From G026625185 sp963727835 (GTDB lineage: Bacteria; Desulfobacterota; WTBG01; JAGOGO01): a stretch of 40,698 nt of DNA. Shown here piece after piece: positions 9,311-16,676 of this stretch. The number at the start of each line of letters is the position of its first letter. Within the stretch, counting starts at the first letter, position 1. The stretch lies in the NCBI GenBank assembly GCA_963727835.1, contig CAVSIB010000012.1, positions 1 to 40,698 on the forward strand. Direction: 5' to 3'. Below the pieces are notes generated by a model. It searched no databases. It was given only the letters and a program-made list of their open reading frames with translations, and had not been told where the DNA came from. Made by a program: the position numbers and the translations under genes.

Positions 9311-10323
9311 TCAACCTTGACTGGTTTGATTTTCCCAGGCCGGGCAATCTCCAAAGCCCTTGCAGTTCTCTTTACAATAGGACTGCAAGTATTTTTCTCC
9401 GGTATCGGGACAGTTTTTGCTCAAGGGATCTTCGGGTTCCTTCTTTTTGTCGCCTTTCGGATCTGCTTTGGTTTCCTCTTTCTTCTCCGGATCTTTTTTG
9501 GTTGCCTTTTTTACCTTTTCCTTGAGAGTATTCGGTTCTTCTTTTTTCCTTCAACCGCGACAACCTCAAACCAATCGGCCGGAACGCTCATGCCGTCCTT
9601 CATTGAATTGTAAATCTTTCCAAGCTGGATAATTAGGGCCGGGGTAATAGCCTCAACGTGCCTTTGAATACGCTTCTCAATCATTTCTTTTGTAACTTTA
9701 TATTCCCCAAATTTTTCAAGGAGGTCTTTAATCCTTTCGGGAGTCACGGCAGCTTTAGTTTTCAGGGTAAGGTTAATCTGTTTCACCGCTTCATCCATCA
9801 CATCACCCGGGATTACGGCCTGTATGCAAGCACGTTTCCTTCGTGCTCCCATATTTGCCACGACCTCATAAATGTCTCGTTCTGCTTCCACCTTATGACT
9901 ACCACTTTTAGTATCTCGTTGGTGTTTTACAGTAAAACGTTTTTCATCTCTAAAGTTCGTTTCCAGGTCCCACGCATAGGCCATGCAGTCCGATTCTCCA
10001 ACACGTCTTGTCAATTCAATTACCCCAGAAACCATATTGCCCCAATTTTGCGCAACAACTTCTGCCAGCCGTATAGATGGGCCTTCTATGTCCGTGCCCC
10101 CCCTCGCATATTCGTAAAGTGCTTTTTCTGCCAAAGTGGTGCGGGTGCAAGCGGTTAATATTCTGTCCATTGATTTAACTGGGTCACGCATGAATTTTTT
10201 AGCAATAATGAGAGCGCCTTGGATTTCGGCTATGGCCCGTTTTTCTTCAACGTCAAGCATAAAACGGTCCTGTTGCGGTCTAGTTGCAATCGGTGCTTCA
10301 CTAAATAGATTGTTGTCGTTCAT
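9311..10323 (-). pseudogene. Phage RecT-like single-strand annealing protein (probable), one frameshift
   Basis: The start at ATG 10323 is chosen for the AAAGGAG site just upstream; an earlier ATG at 10353 is weaker. Residues 20-200 show a pattern seen in uncharacterised phage proteins encoded beside exonucleases: an AEIQGALIIAKKF helix, TLAEKALYEYARGGTDIEG, RLAEVVAQNWGN, YAWDLETNFRDEK, and ERDIYEVVANMGARRKRACI. The pairing with a YqaJ exonuclease two genes upstream supports a role in annealing single-stranded DNA during recombination; this rests on context and remembered similarity. A frameshift near 9540 puts the Lys-rich linker and cysteine tail (CPDTGEKYLQSYCKENC) into another frame, ending at TGA 9311. 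Confidence 0.65.
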
Positions 10324-10813
10324 TTTTTCTCCTTTCGTATCTGGCCATGTCATAGGCTTTCATGCAGGCGACATGACGGTTTATAGTTCCCTTGGTATAG
10401 AGATTCACCGGATCATCATACTGTTTACAATAAGGACACTTTCTAAAATGAGGAGGGTATCCATTTTTAACGGCATTTATCCGGTTATGCAGCATTCGGT
10501 GGTAAGAGTCGTCTTGACAAATAACGAGATTTAATGGGCGATTATCAGGCCTATTGCCGTTTAGGTGATGAACTTTGGCTCCGGGTGGTAATTTTTTTCC
10601 AAGGATTTTTTCAGCAATCCTGACATGCTCAAAATAGGAGATATTGTTTTCTTGTAATCCCACATAGCCATCTGGCCTTATATTCCCGGTTCCATTTGCT
10701 CTCTTAGCCCTTGCGATTAACGGGCTGCCATGCGTCTGCCACCTTTTATAGTGTTTATGGCACCACCCTCTTGCTATAACTTCTTTTTTACATCCATCTA
10801 TAGAGCAGTTCAT
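10301..10813 (-). CDS. HNH endonuclease with N-terminal zinc finger
   Basis: The intact 170-residue product begins with a small zinc-binding segment (C3, C8, C18, H21) of the type common in phage HNH proteins. It then has an HNH_3-like core: VRIAEKILGKKLPPGAKVHH followed by LNGNRPDNRP and NLVI, with the metal-binding histidines at 82-83 and Asn near 91. A second zinc-like site (CPYC near 125) follows. It probably nicks or cuts DNA; it could be a free-standing homing endonuclease or a packaging-type HNH. Its start overlaps the YqaJ stop by four bases and its end overlaps the RecT-like start, so it sits inside the recombination operon. Confidence 0.85.
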   Translation of the reverse strand: MNCSIDGCKKEVIARGWCHKHYKRWQTHGSPLIARAKRANGTGNIRPDGYVGLQENNISYFEHVRIAEKILGKKLPPGAKVHHLNGNRPDNRPLNLVICQDDSYHRMLHNRINAVKNGYPPHFRKCPYCKQYDDPVNLYTKGTINRHVACMKAYDMARYERRKNERQQSI

Positions 10814-11709
10814 TTCAGTAAAAATCTCCGTTGAGGTTCGCCTGTTCTCATATACTGTTTGTGCAGTTCAGGGTTGTCCTTCTCAAATGCTTTGGAATCA
10901 AAACGCTTAACCCCGTTGCCGAGTTTATAGGTGGCAAGAACAATTTCTCCATATTTAAGCGTATCTGCTTCGTCACCCAGGTATTTGATGATCTCAGCCT
11001 TTAAATCTTCCTCGGCATGTTCCAACCCGGCCAGTTGGTTTCTGGTAAATTTAAGGTCATCATAGGCTTTGCGGATTGCCTCACTTTCTGCCTGTTTTAC
11101 ACCGGAGGCCGAGCTCCGACCGTATCTTTGAATAGCATCGGCATAGGTCGTGACATCCGGAGGATTGCCATGAATGACCATCTGCCAGAACTTCGCCTCT
11201 ACCTCAATGATCATTTCATGCAGTTCTTTATCTGCTTGAACTTCATAAATCTCAGGGCTTCCCCCGGCAATGGAAACAGGGACATCAAAGACAGGAAATC
11301 CGGTGACGATCATATAATGCTGGACTTGCAGCGCATAATAATCGGGGATTTCACTTGTCCCAGGATCACCCCAACCTTTGCCCGATCTTGCTGTCTTGAT
11401 CTCTACCCCACGAGGGTCATCGGTAAACCCATCCAGCGAGGCCAACATGAAAGGATATTTTTCGTGGAACAAAATCTTATCGGGGAGTCTAACGCACCTT
11501 CCTGTTTCGTCACTGTACCACTGCCTGATTGCTGGTTCTATGCGCTTACCCCAATCAGTAGCGGCATTCCCCTCCCAATCCTCAACCTCCTTTCTTTTTT
11601 CTTGATATACCTGATAAGCGGTTTTCCAGGGGTTGAGACCAAGGATCGCGGCAACGTCCGAACCTCCTATGCCTTTTCTTCGTTCTTCTAACCATTGAGC
11701 ACGTTCCAT
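10810..11709 (-). CDS. YqaJ-family (lambda-type) 5'-3' exonuclease
   Basis: The 299-residue protein has the YqaJ viral recombinase motifs: GIGGSDVAAILGLNPW near the start, Glu58 in the GKRIEPAI helix, Asp93 in SLDGF, and Glu103-x-Lys105 in VEIKTA, followed by ALQVQHYM. These residues bind the two metals of the PD-(D/E)xK nuclease core. The C-terminal third is a helical, charged region of unknown role. It would resect double-stranded DNA and hand the 3' strand to the annealing protein encoded two genes downstream. A Shine-Dalgarno-like GGAG lies upstream of ATG 11709. It is intact, unlike many neighbours. Confidence 0.9.
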   Translation of the reverse strand: MERAQWLEERRKGIGGSDVAAILGLNPWKTAYQVYQEKRKEVEDWEGNAATDWGKRIEPAIRQWYSDETGRCVRLPDKILFHEKYPFMLASLDGFTDDPRGVEIKTARSGKGWGDPGTSEIPDYYALQVQHYMIVTGFPVFDVPVSIAGGSPEIYEVQADKELHEMIIEVEAKFWQMVIHGNPPDVTTYADAIQRYGRSSASGVKQAESEAIRKAYDDLKFTRNQLAGLEHAEEDLKAEIIKYLGDEADTLKYGEIVLATYKLGNGVKRFDSKAFEKDNPELHKQYMRTGEPQRRFLLK

Positions 11710-11724
11710 CGGCCACTCCTTTCT

Positions 11725-12027
11725 CTATTTAAATATCCCATACAGCGAAAGTTGTTTATCAATGATCTTGGCGCCACGGATGATCGTGGGAGTATTTAGG
11801 GAAGTTTTGCCAGAAATTTCAAAGTTATGATTTCCATCCTTATCGGTAGAAAGCGCGCACTTAATGGTGAAGTTGGCACTCTCCTGCGTTTCGTCCACGT
11901 TTTCCGTGATTTTGGTGATCAAGTCTTGAATAAGCTCTCCGATATCTTTAAGCACTTGTTCCTTAACGGTGATTTCTGTAACCTCAAACGTATTTTCTCT
12001 TTCTAATTTTTTTAATTTTAAAGTCAT
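11725..12027 (-). CDS. Hypothetical element protein, 100 aa
   Basis: The intact small acidic protein starts at ATG 12027 with GGAGG upstream. Its first half is a charged helical stretch (VTEITVKEQVLKDIGELIQD); the second half looks beta-rich (NFTIKCALSTDKDGNHNFEI). There is no signal or membrane segment. It lies between the membrane-protein gene and the exonuclease gene in the same operon. The family is not recognised; a recombination accessory role is possible from position only. Confidence 0.6.
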   Translation of the reverse strand: MTLKLKKLERENTFEVTEITVKEQVLKDIGELIQDLITKITENVDETQESANFTIKCALSTDKDGNHNFEISGKTSLNTPTIIRGAKIIDKQLSLYGIFK

Positions 12028-12029
12028 AA

Positions 12030-12363
12030 CTACCTCCTGTGTTGATTATTAAATGCTTTACAAATTACATGAAATGCCGGAGAGGTATATTCCTGACATC
12101 TAACCTCGAAGCCCTGAGTGCCGTGATGCTTTGATGCCTTTGCGAGCAGTTCCTTTGCCACAACCGGGTTCCCGGTAAGCGTCACCCAAGGTTTGGACAG
12201 CCAATCCTGATAAGCTGCCTGAAACAGAATTATGTCCAGACTCACCACCACTATTATGGCTAAAATCAGGATGAAACGAGCAGATGCTCGATGCTCGCAT
12301 TTTTGACATGGGTGAATAAGGATTTCGGTCTACCTTTCGTATGTTTGCAAGGATGGTATTCAT
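12030..12363 (-). CDS. Small membrane-anchored protein, start uncertain
   Basis: The well-supported part is 12030-12310: a CEHR segment, a hydrophobic helix (ARFILILAIIVVVSLDII), then a soluble tail (QDWLSKPWVTLTGNP, HGTQGFEVRCQEY). The best ribosome site is GGAGG at 12370-12374, upstream of ATG 12363, but that ATG is in another frame and would need a frameshift near 12310. Alternatively translation begins at one of three tandem GTG codons at 12243-12251 with no clear ribosome site. The preceding cysteines (HPCQKCEH) suggest a short metal-binding tip. No family is recognised. Confidence 0.45.
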
Positions 12364-12419
12364 TGGTCATTCCTCCGATCTCTCCTTTAAAGTTAAAATG
12401 CGCCTGTCTTGGGGTAGTG

Positions 12420-12630
12420 ATCCGCTTAAGCATACTGCAGGTGTCTTAAGACTCACACCAAGGCATCTCCCATGCTATGCAGGGAGATTACTGGGCCCCA
12501 AGTCTTGCCGACGCATTATTCATCTAATTAATCTTTACTTCTCTCCTCCTGCACTCCCGGGCTTACGGGGCTTGACGCTTCCGCCGCTGATCTTGCCGGG
12601 TAGCAACCATGCTACGTTGTTGCTACTCTC
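12420..12630. other. Hairpin-rich intergenic segment
   Basis: Three inverted repeats lie close together: CTTAAG pairs with CTTAAG (12425 and 12445), ATCTCCC (12465-12471) pairs with GGGAGAT (12482-12488), and GTAGCAAC (12600-12607) pairs with GTTGCTAC (12619-12626) across the end of the winged-helix gene. No convincing gene lies between 12380 and 12611. None of the hairpins has a T run, so they are poor terminators; a structured RNA leader or replication or processing site is possible. Confidence 0.45.
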
Positions 12631-12979
12631 CTAAGACTCGCCACCAGCAGACGGGGCTTTAACTCCTGCGTGGTTGAGGTATATTCAAAAGCCTTTTCCA
12701 AGGCAGATTGACGTTGTTTAAACAACCCCTTCAGCCATTGCCACCAGCTCGCCTTCTCCGTTAAAGGGGCAAGATAATATTCAAAAGATTTATTGCTTAT
12801 TTGCTTGGTGATAACTGTGTAGCCGATAGTTTCGAGGTAATCGCGCACGTCTTTCATCCGCCTCGGATGTGAACCGAGCCTGAGGTCATAAAGAAGCTGG
12901 CCTGTTGTTACTGTCCATAGTTGAGAGCTTCTAAAAGGCGATAATTCTGGGTTTGATACCCGAAGGGATTGGGGATCAT
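12612..12979 (-). pseudogene. Winged-helix DNA-binding protein of the element, one frameshift
   Basis: ATG 12979 overlaps the stop of the upstream zinc-protein gene (ATGA). The first frame reads MIPNPFGYQTQNYRLLEALN and, after a shift near 12905, the rest reads TTGQLLYDLRLGSHPRRMKD and VRDYLETIGYTVITKQ, then a basic tail. This is the usual layout of small phage winged-helix proteins (about 120 residues) that bind DNA near replication or regulatory sites. The frameshift may be an assembly error because both halves are well preserved. The exact target is unknown. Confidence 0.65.
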
Positions 12980-13207
12980 GGCTTTGGCCTTTCATCTTCA
13001 AACCCCTCACCAAAAAATAAGGTGCGATCTTCACAAATTTTAAGGGATGAAGGATTGCTGGCTGGCTCGCCGAAGAGAGGGCACCAATCACCACAAAAGC
13101 AAAATTGATTCGACTCGGATTGATCTTTATGGGGACAACGCTGGAATTTAAAAGCTTTTCCCTCTCCAAATATCTAAACAACCACCTTTATCAATTTTTC
13201 CCTTCAT
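12976..13207 (-). pseudogene. Small cysteine-rich phage-type protein, one frameshift
   Basis: ATG 13207 overlaps the stop of the 38-codon frame upstream. The first frame reads MKGKIDKGGCLDIWRGK and the second, after a shift at AAAAGCTTTTAAA near 13150, reads KFQRCPHKDQSE, FCFCGDWCPLFGEP and ICEDRTLFFGEGFEDE to TGA 12976. The result is about 77 residues with seven cysteines. Such short zinc-binding proteins are typical of phage early regions; the role is unknown. Confidence 0.55.
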
Positions 13208-13320
13208 GGCTTGCCCTCCATTCGCTCGCAAAATTCCTTTAGCCTTGCTTCCAAGGACAGCAGATGGGAGAGAATTTGGAGCGCGGCTTGGAAGATTTGG
13301 ATTTCGGGGGTTGGGTTCAT
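13204..13320 (-). CDS. 38-residue helical peptide
   Basis: A short frame begins at ATG 13320 (MNPTPEIQIFQAALQILSHL) and ends at TGA 13204, overlapping the next start as ATGA. It is predicted to be one amphipathic helix. No good Shine-Dalgarno site precedes it; the overlap with the next gene and the protein-like composition are the main support. It would be the first gene of the left-running early operon. Confidence 0.4.
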   Translation of the reverse strand: MNPTPEIQIFQAALQILSHLLSLEARLKEFCERMEGKP

Positions 13321-13476
13321 GGTAAGTGAGATTTTAAATGTTATTTTCGTCTGTCAAGAACTATTTTGAGAGAAAATGTTATTTTTCTTGCAATGATCTG
13401 GGAAGTGGTTAGAATAGGGGGAAATTACTTTTCCCGGCAATGATTTAAAAAGGGATTTTAAAGAGGATTTTTAGGC

Positions 13477-13523
13477 AATAAAAAACCCGCTTTCCCGGTT
13501 CGGGATGGGGAAGAGGGGTTATT
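13477..13523 (-). terminator. Rho-independent terminator after the retropepsin-like gene
   Basis: On the minus strand an AACCCCTCTTCCCC arm pairs imperfectly with GGGAAAGCGGGTT and is followed by TTTTTTATT. It overlaps the last codon of the retropepsin-like gene and separates the 14-15 kb gene group from the early operon. Confidence 0.7.
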
Positions 13524-13949
13524 TATTTAAGAGGTTAGTTTTATAGAAAAGTTTTTCTTTTGGATAATCAATAGTAAGTATAAATTTAGAAAGGAAATTT
13601 CTTACTCCTAAAAGGGTTATGTTTAGATTTTGTATGAAATCAACTAAAACATTGTCAATTGTATAGAGTAAACGGAAGTCGTTACAGTGATAAATTTCAA
13701 TTGTGGTGGTGTGTGAATAAGCTGAGGTAATGCATCTACCGGTTGCAATTGGCTTTTATCTCCGCCGTTAGTGGTGTCCAATACTTTTGCATTAATTGCG
13801 GGGATAGCAGATTCGTCTGCGCCGGAATCAATAAGACCCCAAGTATTAAACCCCTTCCCTGTATGTGGATTTATTATTTTGATTGGGAGTAAAGGTCTCG
13901 GAAACTGGTCAGGTAAAAAAGAAGTAAATGGACAATTTGCAATAGGCAT
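13519..13949 (-). pseudogene. Retropepsin-like (clan AA) aspartic protease, one frameshift
   Basis: ATG 13949 follows the stop of the DUF5678 gene by one base. Residues 37-46 read WGLIDSGADES, the DSGA active-site loop of retropepsin-type aspartic proteases (usually DTGA). After a shift near 13755 the other frame gives SAYSHTTTIEIYH, later NLNITLLGVRNFLSKFILTI, the pattern expected for the C-terminal strands (LLGxxxL), ending at TAA 13519. The joined protein of about 142 residues has the usual length of single-domain bacterial retropepsins, which act as homodimers. The substrate is unknown; the coupled DUF5678 protein is an obvious candidate partner. A terminator follows immediately. Confidence 0.75.
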
Positions 13950-13950
13950 T

Positions 13951-14145
13951 TTAATAAATCATCGTCATATTTTCTTTTGGAATAAACATTATTACTGGTT
14001 CCTCGGCGCCTTTTGCTTTTGCTTCTTTTCAATACGCTGGTAGGTTTTGCGCATGGCTAACAACGGTTTGATCTTTTGAAAATCGGGTTGCCAAAAATTT
14101 CCGCCTGTATTTTTCCGCATTTTTAACCAAAACTGCGGTTTTCAT
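13951..14145 (-). pseudogene. DUF5678 family protein with in-frame TGA
   Basis: ATG 14145 has a strong AGGAGG site at 14151-14157. The frame reads MKTAVLVKNAEKYRRKFLAT, FSKDQTVVSHAQNLPAY, then TGA, then KEAKAKGAEEPVIMFIPKEN to TAA 13951, all in one frame. The pattern (charged start, F-x-D-x-TVV, A-x2-KG, EEPV, P-x4-M) is DUF5678, a family of about 65 residues. The TGA takes the position of a usually acidic residue, so a single substitution seems to have ended the gene early. The retropepsin-like gene starts one base beyond the final stop. DUF5678 has no known activity. Confidence 0.7.
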
Positions 14146-14196
14146 AATTTTTCCTCCTTTTTAATTTAAACGCATTTCAATTAAATCTTACTCCTA

Positions 14197-15066
14197 TTAA
14201 TCCCCAAAATCAACGGGTTTCTGGGGAGGAGGGGGGAGAAACCTGTTTGCGACCCTTCTTTTGCTTTCAACCTCTCCCACTTCTGCCTTTAATTCCTCGT
14301 TTTCTTTTTTTAGTTTGTCTTTATCGCCCGACGAATGCCCTTCTATTTTTGCATATAATTTTGTTGCATTATCTAACTCTTTTGATGCTTCACGCCACAC
14401 TACGGGTAAAAGAAAATCAACAACCATATGGTTGTGTCCATTGTAATTCATTCGAGCGCCATTGTTTTGGGCATCCTTGTCGGCCTCTGGATAAATTTTT
14501 ATGATTTCTTCTTCGGAATCTTTGCTTACCGAGTATTCCCAAATTGAAAACTTATTATTCCAAAATGCTCCCGCCATTTCATAGTGTAGCATTGCTTTCG
14601 AAATTGATGTTGATAATTCCTTGTTGTTTTTTGATGTTGAACTTTCTAAAAATAGGTTTACCGGGAATTTTGCATCAGCAACAGCATTACTATAATCTCG
14701 GTATGAAATTCCAGATTGACATCTTGCCTCAAGTTTTTTCAATCCCATTATTGCTTCTTTTGCGGATTGTGCATGGGCAATATTTGAAATTAAAATCAGA
14801 AAAACCCAGAAAATAAGCGCCCTTTTAATTTCCCTCCTACAATGTTCTTTAGGGTATTTCAAGCCATATTTTAAAGAGCGAATTTCTTCATAATTATTAA
14901 TTAATCCTTGAATTATAGCGGCGCCAGCAAAACAAACTGCGCTCATAAGAAAGAGAATGTAGCCGCCTATTTCATGAAAAGCACTTGCAGCAGCGGCCAA
15001 TGTTAACATAGCCCATAAAAAAGAAAGCACTCCCCAAATAACCAATACGACCATCATAAATATCAT
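14197..15066 (-). CDS. Membrane protein, possible fusion with an exported protein
   Basis: The intact 289-residue frame has an N-terminal part with two to three transmembrane segments (residues 4-28, 33-55). A second hydrophobic stretch at about 84-100 (KRALIFWVFLILISNIAHAQ) looks like a signal peptide with a signal-peptidase site after A-x-A. The remainder is soluble, ends in a coiled-coil (KDKLKKENEELKAEVGEVES) and a Pro-rich tail. Just before the internal signal-like region the DNA shows AGGAGGG followed five bases later by ATT in place of ATG, so two genes may once have been separate here. No family name is recognised; the element context suggests a superinfection or surface role only as speculation. 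Confidence 0.6.
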   Translation of the reverse strand: MIFMMVVLVIWGVLSFLWAMLTLAAAASAFHEIGGYILFLMSAVCFAGAAIIQGLINNYEEIRSLKYGLKYPKEHCRREIKRALIFWVFLILISNIAHAQSAKEAIMGLKKLEARCQSGISYRDYSNAVADAKFPVNLFLESSTSKNNKELSTSISKAMLHYEMAGAFWNNKFSIWEYSVSKDSEEEIIKIYPEADKDAQNNGARMNYNGHNHMVVDFLLPVVWREASKELDNATKLYAKIEGHSSGDKDKLKKENEELKAEVGEVESKRRVANRFLPPPPQKPVDFGD

Positions 15067-15110
15067 ATCCCCTCCTTATCTATAATCTGATAAGTAAATA
15101 ATTTTTTGGC

Positions 15111-15479
15111 CTACCGGTTTTTTTTTCGTCTGTCTATTCCATCATACGGTTTTGTTAATTCCAATATTTTTTTTTCACAATCTTCTAATTTTTCTTTGAG
15201 TATCCGGTTTTCATTTCTAAGGTCTTCGATAATTTTGAATAAAGTTTCAATTTGTTGCGGAGCATAAGGTTGTTCAAGAGGTTTTATAATGGGGTTTTCT
15301 TTTTGCCGTATAAGTTCCTTTAAATCTTCTAATTGGTTATTCATAAAACTTATTCTGCCGGCAAATTTATTCGCAACGGCACTTCTCCCCACTCCCCATC
15401 TTTGCGCAAGAAAATCTTGGGTAATTTTTAGTTTATGAGCTTTCTTTTTTAATTCTTCTCTTTTTTTTGGGTCAATCAT
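15111..15479 (-). CDS. HTH regulator with C-terminal coiled coil (repressor side of switch)
   Basis: The 122-residue protein starts at ATG 15479. Residues 8-50 form a probable helix-turn-helix (LKITQDFLAQRWGVGRSAVA, then FAGRISF), and residues 78-110 a coiled coil (NENRILKEKLEDCEKKILEL) for dimerisation. It diverges from a Cro/cI-type gene at 15527 with 47 bases between the starts. A minus-strand TATAAT lies at 15510-15515, 31 bases before its ATG. The operator palindrome at 15485-15499 is adjacent to its start, so it probably represses the opposing gene and possibly itself. Confidence 0.7.
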   Translation of the reverse strand: MIDPKKREELKKKAHKLKITQDFLAQRWGVGRSAVANKFAGRISFMNNQLEDLKELIRQKENPIIKPLEQPYAPQQIETLFKIIEDLRNENRILKEKLEDCEKKILELTKPYDGIDRRKKNR

Positions 15480-15484
15480 AAAAA

Positions 15485-15499
15485 GTTATTGACAATAAC
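15485..15499. promoter_or_regulatory. Perfect palindromic operator
   Basis: GTTATTG-A-CAATAAC is a perfect 7-1-7 palindrome, six bases from the start of the leftward regulator and overlapping the -35 box of the rightward promoter. A weaker related half-site (TTGTTATTATAG) follows at 15505. This is the expected arrangement for a divergent repressor/Cro switch. Confidence 0.75.
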
Positions 15500-15517
15500 T
15501 AAAATTGTTATTATAGT
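15489..15517 (+). promoter_or_regulatory. Sigma-70-like promoter, apparently leaderless
   Basis: TTGACA (15489-15494), a 17-base spacer and TATAGT (15512-15517) form a near-consensus promoter. A start about seven bases on would fall at 15524, only three bases before the ATG at 15527, and there is no Shine-Dalgarno sequence, so the mRNA may be leaderless. Confidence 0.65.
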
Positions 15518-15526
15518 TTTTTCATT

Positions 15527-15718
15527 ATGAACTACCCCAAATTTGCCAATCTCGTTAAAAAGGCCAGAACCAAACTTAATCTCACCCAAGATGAGTTCGC
15601 AAAAATACTTGGGAAAGAACGAGTTACCGTAACTAATTACGAAGCCGGAAGAATCAATATCCCCGGCGATGTCATTTTAAGGATTCAAGAACTCCTTTAC
15701 CCGGAAAAGTATGAATAA
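15527..15718 (+). CDS. Cro/cI-type helix-turn-helix regulator
   Basis: The 63-residue protein is a single HTH_3 domain: KKARTKLNLTQDEFAKILGK, then ERVTVTNYEAGR and PGDVILRIQELL. It is the Cro-like half of the divergent switch with the regulator at 15111-15479. It would bind the palindrome at 15485-15499. The rightward transcript it heads could set expression of the downstream genes toward the integrase, although other genes on the opposite strand intervene. Confidence 0.85.
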   Translation: MNYPKFANLVKKARTKLNLTQDEFAKILGKERVTVTNYEAGRINIPGDVILRIQELLYPEKYE

Positions 15719-15741
15719 AACACCCGGAGGCATTATCTTCA

Positions 15742-15927
15742 CTAATCAACCGTGTCGATTTTTGGGGCTATGGGATTAATACCCACACCCAAAATCGTTT
15801 TGCACCGTGGACATAAAAACGAAACTCCCCGCCACCGTGCTTTTAACCCTTCGAAAATGGGTATGGCTTCCATTATTACGTTTGGAATGGCGGCTTCGCA
15901 TTTCGGGCATTTGCCGTCATGAAACAT
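15742..15927 (-). CDS. Small zinc-ribbon protein
   Basis: The intact 61-residue product has two knuckles, CPKC near residues 8-11 and CPRC near residues 39-42, separated by a hydrophobic segment (AIPNVIMEAIPIFEGLKARW). It is a stand-alone zinc ribbon of phage type. AAAGG lies about eight bases before ATG 15927. It reads convergently with the Cro-like gene. Its role is unknown. Confidence 0.6.
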   Translation of the reverse strand: MFHDGKCPKCEAAIPNVIMEAIPIFEGLKARWRGVSFLCPRCKTILGVGINPIAPKIDTVD

Positions 15928-15969
15928 AAAATCAACCTTTCACATTTAACAAATTATAATCATGAAAAT

Positions 15970-16043
15970 AAGTTCCTTCCTGAAAGTTGAGAGCTCCCAT
16001 GGAAAAGAACCCGCACAATGCGGGACTTCCAGGAAGGAGACTT
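15970..16043. other. Long stem-loop enclosing a GC hairpin
   Basis: AAGTTCCTTCCTG (15970-15982) pairs with CAGGAAGGAGACTT (16030-16043) with a single unpaired base, and inside it CCCGCA (16010-16015) pairs with TGCGGG (16019-16024) across CAA. The 74-base structure lies between two minus-strand genes. It could be a terminator-like processing site or a small structured RNA; no T run follows on either strand. Confidence 0.55.
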
Positions 16044-16062
16044 TTGTATCCAAATAAGGAAT

Positions 16063-16305
16063 TCATGCAGGCCCTAATTTCCCAAAGGAAAAACCATGAA
16101 TAGATTCAAGAGAAATACGAACAAAAACGCCCGTGTTCACCGGAATCGGGTTGTTATCACCCAGAACGTAGTACTTAGCGTCGCGCAGGTGAATGAAATT
16201 AGGGCTCGTATCATTGATTATATCCGAAACCTCAGCGCTGCCGGGATTAACTTTATTGCTACTCAACTCCAGATGTGAGTGGGTGATGTTGTACATATTT
16301 TTCAT
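16063..16305 (-). CDS. Hypothetical protein, weak resemblance to S26 signal peptidase core
   Basis: The 80-residue frame starts at ATG 16305. Its C-terminal half (KYYVLGDNNPIPVNTG and later IHGFSFGK) recalls the VLGDN and G-x2-F boxes that close the S26 (LepB/UmuD-like) fold, but the Ser and Lys catalytic boxes are absent. It is either a remnant of a larger protease or an unrelated small protein. It starts four bases after the small frame at 16309-16407. Confidence 0.35.
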   Translation of the reverse strand: MKNMYNITHSHLELSSNKVNPGSAEVSDIINDTSPNFIHLRDAKYYVLGDNNPIPVNTGVFVRISLESIHGFSFGKLGPA

Positions 16306-16308
16306 AAC

Positions 16309-16407
16309 TTACGACAAACCCCAGACCAAAAATCCGCCTACGATTAGAGTTATATCGTGTTCTATTGGCGGAGTCTGTTCGGCCAAGGTGATAAGTGTGG
16401 TTAACAT
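16309..16407 (-). CDS. 32-residue hydrophobic peptide
   Basis: A short frame from ATG 16407 (MLTTLITLAEQTPPIEHDIT, then LIVGGFLVWGLS) ends at TAA 16309. GGAGAT lies 14 bases upstream, further than usual. The C-terminal half is a single hydrophobic helix. It directly precedes the 80-residue gene. Support is limited to position, composition and a possible ribosome site. Confidence 0.3.
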   Translation of the reverse strand: MLTTLITLAEQTPPIEHDITLIVGGFLVWGLS

Positions 16408-16463
16408 GATATCTTTCAATCAGATCTCCTTAATTATGATAAAGCACCACAAAAATAAAAACC

Positions 16464-16529
16464 AAAAGGGAGACGGATCCCAATCCTAAAAAATTGGCTT
16501 TATCACGAGTAAAGTTCCGTCTCCCTTTT
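16464..16529. other. Inverted repeat with 14-base perfect arms
   Basis: AAAAGGGAGACGGA (16464-16477) is the exact inverse complement of TCCGTCTCCCTTTT (16516-16529). A second hairpin (CCAAT with ATTGG) lies inside. The arms end in A4/T4, so it can act as a terminator in both directions between the leftward and rightward gene groups of the element. Confidence 0.65.
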
Positions 16530-16676
16530 ACCATTTTTTTAAGGCCTGATTCAAGGAAAATATTTATGTCAAATATTTCAATTTTCGTTTTCATAATTGC
16601 AATTTATTTCAAAAAAACAGGTTTGTCAGCACCTATTAAAAGGTCAAAATTAGACTCGTAATTTGCAGGTTAAATT

